The notes under the pieces: generated by a model
The model's database searches: none
What the model saw: only the letters and a program-made list of their open reading frames with translations
Told to the model about the DNA's origin: nothing
Assembly: GCF_023973825.1 (NCBI RefSeq)
Contig: NC_090118.1
Coordinates: 917,501 to 972,500 of the forward strand
From: Plasmodium brasilianum
Taxonomy: Eukaryota; Apicomplexa; Aconoidasida; Haemosporida; Plasmodiidae
Length of the DNA stretch: 55,000 nt
Direction: 5' to 3'
Position numbers and translations under genes: made by a program
Shown here: positions 46,214 to 55,000 of the stretch, piece after piece
Position numbering within the stretch: the first letter of the stretch is position 1
Layout: every line of letters starts with the position of its first letter

Positions 46214-47339
46214 AAAAAGAGTAAAAAAATAAAAGAGAAGGGGAGCAAAGACTAAATAGAACAAAAGAACAAAATAGCAAATGAACAAATGGGTATGAGA
46301 ACAAAAGAGCAAATGCACAAATGGGTATGAGAACAAAAGAGCATAAGAGCAAAAGAGCATAAGAGCATAAGAGCAAAAGAGCAAAGAAACAAAAGAGCAA
46401 AAAAATGAAAAAAAGCTAGAAATTTGAATTAGTCATAAACAATGAAAAAATGGTGAAATAGCAATCAAATAAGCAAGTTAAGATTTAACATTTTTTTTTT
46501 TTTTCTTAAAGCATGATTAAAAAGCAGTATTTCGAAAGTTTCATAACAGCAGAAACATTTTTTTCTTTTTAAAATATTAGCATATTTGCATATTAACACA
46601 TTAGCAGATTAGCATATTACCATATTAGCAGTTTTGCATATTTACGCGATTACATGTTTAAACATTCACGCATAAGTGACTCCTCTGCGGCCTATTGCTT
46701 CACTCCCTACGATATATACATGTAAACAAATAGAATTGTATGTTTACGTATTCTCATGTTTTCTATCATAAAATGGAATTTTTTTATCAAAATGGTCTTT
46801 TCATGTTACCAATAAAATATGAGTTACCGAAACAAACCATGCGCAGGTGTAACGTGGAGGTGGCAACAAAGGAAGGAGTGTAAAAGGGAAAAGCATATGG
46901 GTCATTAATAAAGCGAAACAAATATATGTATGTACATATTTATTTATATATGTACACAAAAGTTTTTAAAAACTTTGTAGGTTAGCTTTCATCATGAACT
47001 GAACTGAATATTTCTGTTTTTCTGTATTTTATTCTTATTTTTATTTTTCGTTTTATCTTTATTTTACCATTTTTCCATTTTATCTTTTCACTATTTTTTT
47101 TTTTTTTTTTTTTTTTTTTTTGTAACCCAGCCTCCCATGATTTTTTGTAAATTAACGGTAAACAAACAAGCACACTAACAGTAAATATCTTTTTATCATT
47201 GAAAATGATTTTTTTAAATGTCATGATTATTTTTTTAAAAATGAATTAATAAAAATAAATGCATACATAAATGTAAGCGAGAAATGCGAGAAACGCGAGA
47301 AATGCAAGAAATGCAAGTAACGATTTTTTCTTCTTTTCT

Positions 47340-47555
47340 TCTTTTCATCATTTCATCATTTCATCATTTCATCATTTCATCTTTTCATCATTTCATCTTT
47401 TCATCATTTCATCATTTCATCATTTCATCATTTCATCATTTCATCATTTCATCATTTCATCATTTCATCATTTCATCACTTCATCATTTCATCATTTCAT
47501 CATTTCATCATTTCATCATTTCATTATTTCATCATTTCATCATTTCATCATTTTT
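47340..47555. repeat. CATCATTT 8/10-bp array
   Basis: About 210 bp of TTTCATCATTTCATCA-type tandem units with few variants. The HHFIISSF ORF is a repeat artefact. Confidence 0.92.
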
Positions 47556-48198
47556 ATTCATTTCTTGTTTTTCCTGTTTTTATTTTATTTTTTTTTTATT
47601 GTTAAATGTCAGTCCCCCTTTTTTAAGGTAAAATTTTTTTTTTCTTTTTTTTTTTCCGTATTGCTAATTTTTTGTGAAATTTTTACAGAATATATTATTT
47701 AATTCTTTGCACCATAACTTTTTTTTACATTAATTTGTATAGTGTGCTAATTATGAGAATAAAAAGTACACTTACATTGTATATGTTTACACTTATATAA
47801 GTATGTGTACACATGAGTATATGTATGTATGCTTATACGTATGAGTGTGCGTGAATTTATATACGTATGAACGTGTTGGATTGCATGTACGTGTAACTGC
47901 GTATGAATGCGTTTACATTCTTGTACTTTTTTTGTACCAGGCTAGCAGTCATCTTACAGTTATGTCTCAATTTATATACATACATGAATACTGTATGTAT
48001 ATGTGTATATGTACGTATGTGTATATACATAGGATGATTAGCGATAATAGTAAAGGGACAAATGTTTGTTATCAGTTAGTAAGACTTATGTATGAACACA
48101 TATAAAAATCAAATTAATAATATATATAAAAAAGTAAGAGTACCTAAAATAGTAAAGATTTTAGAACAACCAATTCGGTAAAAGAACGATATCATTTG

Positions 48199-48253
48199 TA
48201 AAGTGGTAAATCGGAGCATTAGTTTATACCCCAGTTGGGGACTAACCACTTTA
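48199..48253. other. Strong nested hairpin, possible structured RNA
   Basis: TAAAGTGGT (48199-48207) pairs perfectly with ACCACTTTA (48245-48253). Inside it TAGT (48220-48223) pairs with ACTA (48241-48244), and CCCCA (48229-48233) pairs with TGGGG (48236-48240). Such a C/G-rich nested stem is unusual in this AT-rich DNA. It sits ~970 bp 5' of the HAT1 start. I recognise no RNA family. Confidence 0.4.
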
Positions 48254-48419
48254 ATAATTTAAATTATATTAAAATAACAGTGTCATCATTTACGTGTAGT
48301 AACTGAGCGCCTGTAAGTAACGTGCTCATGTAGAATTATGCACATGTGCATCATACATGTGGTGTACGTGCATTGTGCGTACATTATATGTATATTATAC
48401 GTACGTTATACGTATATTA

Positions 48420-48640
48420 TACGTATATATATATATATGTACATATATGATACGTATATTATTCATATATATGATACGTATATTATTCATATATATGTAT
48501 GTGTGTATGTGTATATGTGTATATGTGTGTATGTATGTGTATATGTGTGTATGTATGTGTATATGTATGTATGTATGTGTATATGTGTGTATGTATGTGT
48601 ATATGTGTGTATGTATGTGTATATGTATATATGTATATAT
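48420..48640. repeat. TATGTGTG / TACGTA microsatellite
   Basis: Imperfect ATATGTGTATGTATGT tandem units upstream of HAT1. Both-strand ORFs rich in Tyr, Cys, Val and His over this stretch are artefacts. Confidence 0.9.
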
Positions 48641-49016
48641 TAAACAGCAACGCCCTACGCTGTATGTAATTGGTTAATCCATTTTGAGGATAACCTTTAC
48701 TCATACCACTTTTAATATCTCATGAGCCTCAAATAGAAAAAAAGAAAAAATACATTTACGTGTATACGCGTAGCTTCCCTTCTTTTTTTGAATACCCATG
48801 TAGCGTATGTTGTGTCCTTATCTTTTTTTTAAAAAAAGAGAAATGGATGTTGTTTTTTTCCGTCAGACTTATTTGGTCAATCATTAAGTAGCTCATTTAT
48901 TTATTTATTTATTTTTATATTTTTTTTTTTTTTTTTTTTTTTTTCAAATCTCTTAAAAAAGTACACTCATATGTTCAAGTGATTACTCAGTAACGTAAAT
49001 TTTTAAAACAAAACGT

Positions 49017-49047
<31 letters not shown>

Positions 49048-49224
49048 AGATATATACATATATATATGTATATATGCCCTTATGCACATAAACACATATG
49101 TGCACATGTATGTATGGACATACCCAAGGGAGTAATGTTGAAACAACAACAAAGGAATACTGTTAATACATCTCCATTAAAAAAGCAAATTTTTTAAATA
49201 GTAAGAAAATACAAGTTCATAAAT

Positions 49225-52200
49225 ATGAAATATAAAGGTAACAACAAGTTAACAATAGATAGTGTACAGGAAAGAAAAAATGAGGAGATAGACAGGGAAT
49301 ATTATAATTGTATAAAAAATTGTGCAGCTGATTTACAAGACTTGTCAATGAATTTTTTCCCATCGATAAATACATATGCATGCATACCAAAGATAAATGC
49401 TATGAACTCTGTAACATTTCATCCATGTATTTCTAGCAAAGACTACTATAACAACACCTACTCCTTCAAGCCTTTATTTACACATCACTTCTTCAGTGAT
49501 TACGAACAGGTTACTCGAGCATGCGCAACGTACCTATATAACTACATACGTTTACATATGAATACATGTTCATATATACATATACTTGTATATGCATACA
49601 TACTTATATAAACGCGTGTGTTTATGCTCGCGGGTAGAACAAACTCCGAATGAACCCATTTCTGTCACTTTTCAGGACATGCGCAATTTTTTACTTTTTA
49701 TTTAATTTTATTTTGTACTTTTAATTTAATTTTATTTTATACTTTTAATTTTCTTTTTACTTTACCTGTGCAGGTGATCGGGTTCGACACCCTAAACATC
49801 GACTTCTACTACACGTGCGATAATTATGAAGTATTTATGAAGCTCAACGGTTCCATATGCGATCAGTATGAAAACTCGAATTATATTATGTTAATGCTTT
49901 TACAAAATCTGTATATCACTACTCCATACCCAGGAGGTTTTATCGAAACGGAAGAAGAATTTTTAAGTATACTTAGAAGGAATGAAAGAAAGGAAAGAAA
50001 TGAAATTAAGAATAGTAATAAAACAGAAGATATACAAGACGCTGATGTTGTTCTTCAAAATAAAGTTTACAAACCACCGGGACTTATTATATATGAAAAA
50101 AAAATTAGTGATGATATATATTTGCAGATAAGAAAATGCGGGTTTTCCTCTATGTATTTTAAAGTGGGAAAAGAAAACAGTAGTAGCGAGTTTATTAGCC
50201 AGATGAGGGGTAGGCAAAGTAACGAGAGTAAGTATAGCATGGCTAGCGCCGGAAGTAGTGGAAGTAATGGAAGTAGTGGAAGTAGTGGAAGTAATGGAAG
50301 TGGGGAAATTGTGTATCAAGCTAAATCGATTGAGTGCGTTCATAACAGTAACAATCTAATAGAACAGGGAAAAAAAAAAAAAAAAAAAAAAAGAAAGAAA
50401 GAAAACGACACAGTACTTTATGATAGTCAAAATGGCTTTATTTCAATGGAAAAGGGTTCATCCAAAAGTGCAATTAATATCAATGACAAAATGGATGAAT
50501 ATAAAATATATGATAGTGCAGGTGAAACCGAAGTGAAGGATGCAAACAGCAGTGCCAACAACGCATATGGTAAAAACTCTTATAATACATGTGACAACAA
50601 TACACCCAACAAATATGGTTACAATACACCTAACAAATATGGTTATAACACACCCAATGCATGTTGTAATAATGCTAACAAGTCTTTTGAAGAGAAGAAA
50701 AAAAGCATTAACAGCAATAAAAAGAGCGATTTAATTATACAGGGTGGTGGTAATTGGAACAGGGGAAAAAGAAAGAGCGAGAACTTAAAAGCAAAGGCGA
50801 TGGTAAATGTGAACACACACATGTCTACAAATATGAGCAGAAATATGACTGCCAATGTGATAGGCAACGAATGTAATAACCACATAAGCAGTAGTAATAG
50901 TAACAGTAGTAGCTGTGGTGAGGATAATTGCAGTGGATCTTCTTCCAATGAAGGCATAGGAAGAAAACGTATCGATTCGAAAGGATCTGGCTCCTATGCT
51001 GAGTCTAATGCCCGTAGTAATGATGAATCCATAACTAATAAGGATAGAAAAAGAAGAAAAAAGAAAAGAACAGATGTGACAAAAAAATATAAAGATATTG
51101 ATGAAAATAATCCTTTTGTTGAAAGTAAAACAACTAGAAGAAATTGCACAAAATTTGTAACAGAGAAAGATATGTCTAAACTGTATAGAGAATATTTACA
51201 TATCTTGAAAGAGAAAAAGAAAAAGGAACGTTTATCGAAAGAGAAGAGTACAGAAAGTATTATCGTCAAAGATAATTCAGAAAGACAAAGCAGTCATCAG
51301 CATATACATTTAGGTGGTAGTTGTTCCCCACATAAAGAGAGCAGAAGTGGTCATGTGGAGACGCAAGCACACATAGGGGAAGAAGCATTCATGGAGGAAA
51401 ATGTACACATGGGGAAAGAAGCACACATAGGGAGATCACAGCGGGAAGGAAAAGAAATGGAATACTACAGATCGTATAACAGATATGACTACACAATTAA
51501 GGAAAACTTTGAATTATTGCATCGAAAAGTAGAATGGTTCTATCATTGGTTTATCGAAAGTGCATCAAATATAGAATACGACTATCGGTGGAGTGTTATT
51601 TTGCCATATATTGTTTTTAAGCATGATAGTGAAAAAAAATTTACTCATAATAATTTTATAGAAAAACTGAATGTCCAATTATTTAAAAACGGCACTTCTA
51701 CTTTTAGTTTGTATCGAAATTTAAAAGGGGAAAAGCTTATCTTTTGTAATGATAAAAAAAAAAAAAGCATTGAGCAGGAAATAAAAACTACTTGTAAGGA
51801 AAGTGAGATAGGTAAAAAGAAATTAGCAAAACGATGTTTATCCTCAAGTGCAGAGGATAAGAAGGAGCACAAAAAGAAAAGGAGAATTTTGAAAGGAGTG
51901 GGTGGTGCACAAGAATCTGCAGTTTTAGGCGATATTGCAGAGGGGAGTGACGATCAGATAAACAGTAATGTGCGCGATAACATGAGCAGTAATGTGGGTA
52001 ATAATGTCGGAGCGGATGGTAGTATAAAGAAGGAGGACATAGAGCACATAAAAATGAAACAGTCAAAGAACAAACTAGGAGAAAAGAATTATAGCAATGG
52101 TAATAATTGCAAGAAATCTGAGTCCCTTTTTTTTGATCAAGATGAGTATGTGCTTACAAGCGAAGTTGTGTTAAGAGCAATTGACAATATTTTGAATGAT

Positions 52201-54205
52201 ATAAAGAATAAGGACGAAGAGGAATACTATTCCTTTCATAAAGATTTTGATGTGGTTTATCTGTACTCCGACTTAGTGAAGAACATGGGTGAAGAAATGT
52301 TAAGGGGGAGGGAAGCAGGATATCAAGTAGGAAATGAAGCAGGAATTGAAGCAAAAAAAGAAGCAGGAATTGAAACAGGAATTGAAGCAAGAAATGAAGC
52401 AGGACTTGAAGCAGGAATTGAAGCTGGAATTGAAGCAGGAATTGAAGCAAGAAATGAAGCAGGAATTGAAGCAAGAAATGAAGCAGGAATTGAAGCAAGA
52501 AATGAAGCAGTACATGGACAAAGAACTGGAGGAGCGGTTGAAACAGACATTATAGTGGCTAAGGATGCATCCAAGGAAGGAGCCAATGTAGCGACTAGTG
52601 TAGCACTGTATGAATTATCGGATGATGCAGCACAAAGGGGCAACAAAGACAAGGGAGAACTATGTAAGAAAAAAGGAAAGGCAGCTGATATTGGAGAATC
52701 AAAAGGACATTCATACTATTTCTACCTGTTCGGTTTAGTAACAACATATACGTTTTTTACATTTCAATTTGACAGAAATCGCATATCTCAATTTTTAATT
52801 TTTCCCCCAATGCAAAGTAAAGGGTTAGGTATGAAGGTATTAGAAAAGATATATCATCTATCTATTGTAAATGCAAATATACGTGAAATAACGGTGGAAG
52901 ACCCAGCTGTTTCTTTTACGCAACTGAGGGACATTATTACGATAAAGATGTGTATCGATTTAGGAATTCTAAGTCCTACTATTCTATACCCGGAAGAATA
53001 TTTAAAAGGAAAGAATATACAAAAGGAACATGTAGAATTAGACAAGAAAAAGTTTATGAAAGTATGTAAAGAAACACACAAACAAATTACTAGAATGATA
53101 GAAACACTTTTACTAGCTAGTGTTTTACCACATCCAGCTCCATCCTATGGAGATAGTGAGGATAAAAACTCCACTATTAGAAAAAAAGAAAAGAAAAATG
53201 AAAATAATGTACACTGTGTCAATACCATGGAACATTTTGAATTATCCGATATATGTAAAGACGTTCGCATTAAGATAAAGAAAAGGATCAAGAATGATTA
53301 CATAGGCAATCTGATTAACAAAAACATGAACTGTATGGCGAGCGACGTGTTCCGCGATTACGTAAGCAGAAAAAACGAAAGCGAAAAAAAGAAGCAAAAT
53401 AAAAGAAGCAAAATAAAAGAAGCAAAATAAAAGAAGCAAAATAAAAGAAGCAAAATAAAAGAAGCAAAATAAAAGAAGCACAATAAAAGAAGCAAAATAA
53501 AAGAAGCACAATAAAAGAAGCAAAATAAAAAGAAGGAGAAATATTTCACCTCATAGTGCATTGCATGTATATACATGGCTTCATTTATTTGAGGGTGTGA
53601 AATCATTTACAAACGTTGTACCATTTTTTTCATTATTGTGATAAATATTTATATCATATACTTTCTTACGGGAAGGGGTGGGGGATGTACTTGTTATAAC
53701 TGTGCTGGCCCCTTCAATCATTGCGTATGGTGTTACTCATGAATGCGCCTCTTTTGTTTTTATTGTCATTTCTTTTTAAGTTCATTTGCGTTTACACTGT
53801 GCTAAATGTTAATGCAGCAGTAATAATCAATTCTAATGATAACATATTATTTCCTTTTTTAGGTGAAAGAAGAATTATATAAACTGTGGAAGAAGCAGTG
53901 CAAGGTTTATTATAGGTAGGTTGTTATATAAACATTTAATTTTTTGTTAAAAGAATGAGGAGAAATTAAAAGAAAAATTAAAAGAAAAATTAAATAGGAT
54001 CGAGGGTGCGTCGCCTCTCATTATAGCAGCACATATTACTGTGCTACTTTATGCATACCTATATATGTAAATATGTATATACGCACATATGCGCATGTAT
54101 ACCTATACATATTTATGTTTATATTGTTTTTTTTTTTTTTTTTTTTTTGTTTCCATTACAATGCACAGGACTATAAAAAAACTCAGGTCATTATACCCTC
54201 TGTAG
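49225..54205 (+). CDS. HAT1: Type B histone acetyltransferase HAT1, four exons
   Basis: Exons 49225-49509, 49774-53361, 53863-53915, 54169-54205; 1320 aa, all junctions in frame. HAT1 acetylates newly made histone H4 before chromatin assembly (known). The N-terminal Hat1_N domain spans exon 1 and the start of exon 2 (FKPLFTHHFFSDYEQ|VIGFDTLNIDFYY). A further core block, VEWFYHWFIESASNIEYDYR, lies near residue 685. The acetyl-CoA loop is QSKGLG at 1109-1114, and ITVEDPA carries the acidic pair Glu1137/Asp1138. Long Ser/Asn/Lys-rich insertions (about residues 230-670 and 720-990) make it roughly three times the human length. Asp-Tyr|GTAAGC is taken as the exon 2 donor; reading through to a stop at 53428 would end in a repeat-coded tail (RSKIKEAK), which is less likely. 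Exons 3-4 add VKEELYKLWKKQCKVYYR and TIKKLRSLYPL. Confidence 0.88.
52315..52508 (+). repeat. EAGIEARN coding repeat within HAT1
   Basis: Tandem GCAGGAATTGAAGCAAGAAA-type units of 12-24 bp encoding EAGIEAGIEARNEAG. They lie in the variable insertion just before the acetyltransferase core block. Confidence 0.9.
53390..53530. repeat. AAAATAAAAGAAGC 14-bp array at the HAT1 exon 2 / intron border
   Basis: About nine tandem 14-mers (AAAATAAAAGAAGC, some with CACAATAA). In my model this lies in the second intron, starting ~30 bp after the donor. Confidence 0.9.
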
Positions 54206-54757
54206 AGTGCTGTGTAATAATGTACTTAGAAGGAGAAGAGGAGAAAGAGGAATAAAATTAAATAAATTTTGTTTATTTACACACACATAGAAGTCTACGT
54301 GCGTGGGCATTTTGAACAACAAAAAAAGGAAGAATAGTGAACATAAGAGTTTACTTATTTATTTGTGTATGTGTGTATGTGTGTATGTGTGTATGTGTGT
54401 ATGTGTGTATGAATGTATGTGTGTATGTGTGTATGAATGTATGTGTGTATGAATGTATGTATTTATGTATTTTTATTTTTTCTCTTTTTTCATTTGTAAC
54501 CTCTTTTCATCAACTTAAAATTTCGCATTTTTTTGCATTTTTTTGCATTTTTTTGCATTTTTTGTGAAAAACTTTAAATAAACACATAGTCATGAGGGGC
54601 GAATAAGCAGATGCATTGATGGGGCAGTTCGTGCGTATGTATATGCATATATATACGGATAGAAGCACAGACACATATATGTGTACATGTGGGCTTTGCA
54701 GGCAGGGTGCGCACGTAGGTTCGTTCTTGTGTGTCTCTTACGCTGTCAATCCATAAT
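54206..54757. other. Convergent gap HAT1 / MAF1
   Basis: 3' flanks of two convergent genes, with a TATGTGTG/TATGAATG microsatellite (54365-54465) and a TTTTTTGCAT repeat (54528-54560). No gene seen. Confidence 0.6.
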
Positions 54758-55000
54758 CTAACAAATCGACGAATCCTCGTCATCGCATTCGTTCTTATCG
54801 TTCACGGAAGGTTCATCTTGAATACCTATAAACACATTGTTGAAATCCTCATCGTTTTGATTTTTGTACTTGGGTTTGGTTATACATGATATGAATAGAA
54901 TTCTTTTATTCTTTTTTGCAAAAAAAAAATAATTAAAACTTGAAATACTTTCCTTGTCAACGTACGGATCATTATCAGTACTATTCAGATAGGTATAAAC
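54758..55000 (-). CDS. MAF1: MAF1, repressor of RNA polymerase III (3' part only)
   Basis: The reading frame is open from the window edge to a TAG stop at 54758-54760; 80 C-terminal residues are seen. The block VYTYLNSTDNDPYVDKES is followed by SFNYFFFAKKNKRILFIS. It matches the MAF1 signature YSY..D..SDP........SFNYFFYNK..KRI..F.CR of the conserved C box. The tail is acidic (ECDDEDSS), as in other MAF1 proteins. MAF1 binds Pol III and shuts it down under stress or nutrient limitation (known). The SFNYFFY Tyr is Phe here. The gene continues beyond 55000 and upstream exons are not visible. Confidence 0.88.
   Translation of the reverse strand, partial: VYTYLNSTDNDPYVDKESISSFNYFFFAKKNKRILFISCITKPKYKNQNDEDFNNVFIGIQDEPSVNDKNECDDEDSSIC

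Larger units (their letters stand above)
45177..49224. other. Divergent intergenic region between MCM9 and HAT1
   Basis: Carries the 5' flanks of both genes. Contents: a GCAAAAGAACAAAT-like repeat (46255-46400), a CATCATTT array (47340-47555), TATG/TGTATG microsatellites (48420-48640), a possible small spliced gene (45719-46213) and a strong hairpin (48199-48253). The rest is A/T homopolymers. Confidence 0.5.

Noticed and set aside
53362..53430. HAT1 ending at the stop near 53428 without further exons
   Set aside because: The tail would be encoded by a 14-bp repeat. The GTAAGC donor at 53362 and two downstream exons with good splice sites give a more plausible C-terminus.
1..55000. CRISPR arrays, insertion sequences, integrated virus
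   Set aside because: Repeats are tandem or decayed duplications without spacer structure. No transposase, integrase or reverse transcriptase motif is present in any frame I examined.

Overview
The window reads as nuclear DNA of a malaria parasite (Plasmodium). The base composition is extremely AT-rich, and intergenic DNA is full of (AT)n, poly-A/poly-T runs and minisatellites. Genes have short exons, GT..AG introns and Asn/Lys-rich low-complexity insertions, and one gene encodes an apicoplast-type GatA with an N-terminal leader. The composition is less extreme than I would expect for P. falciparum and more AT-rich than P. vivax or P. knowlesi, so a P. malariae-like or P. ovale-like species is my best guess (inference, not proven).

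Left gene block (0.3-14.5 kb): an A20/AN1 zinc-finger protein (+, 2 exons), an 11-exon BEM46-like alpha/beta hydrolase (-, full Ser/Asp/His triad), and a SNF2 chromatin remodeller of the Fun30/SMARCAD1/ETL1 type (-, 5 exons). The remodeller's N-terminal reading frame is broken at a poly-A tract.

Central gene desert (14.5-35.5 kb): no convincing protein gene. It holds the most striking signal of the window: about fourteen copies of two related families of ~130-145 bp, relatively GC-rich elements. Each has a tRNA-type (Leu/Ser-like) A box and B box, and most are followed by a T run. They look like RNA polymerase III transcription units for small structured RNAs. They alternate (family A, family B) at ~600 bp intervals inside degenerate ~1.2 kb repeat units, and one ~520 bp segment is present as a nearly identical inverted copy 6 kb away. 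The element ends can pair as a terminal stem, and several copies carry compensatory changes in that stem. RUF6 of P. falciparum is the nearest known analogue in architecture (known biology). I do not know of a description of this array.

Right gene block (35.5-55 kb): GatA (+), a PRKRIP1-family spliceosome-associated protein (-), an MCM9-like helicase (-), a possible unrecognised small spliced gene (-), histone acetyltransferase HAT1 (+, 4 exons), and the 3' end of MAF1, the repressor of RNA polymerase III (-). Several of these act on chromatin, replication/repair or Pol III control, but the genes are separate transcription units in mixed orientations and nothing shows co-regulation. Intergenic gaps carry minisatellites, a strong nested hairpin at 48.2 kb, and GC-richer islands at 3.1-3.4 and 4.6-4.7 kb that may be non-coding RNA genes.
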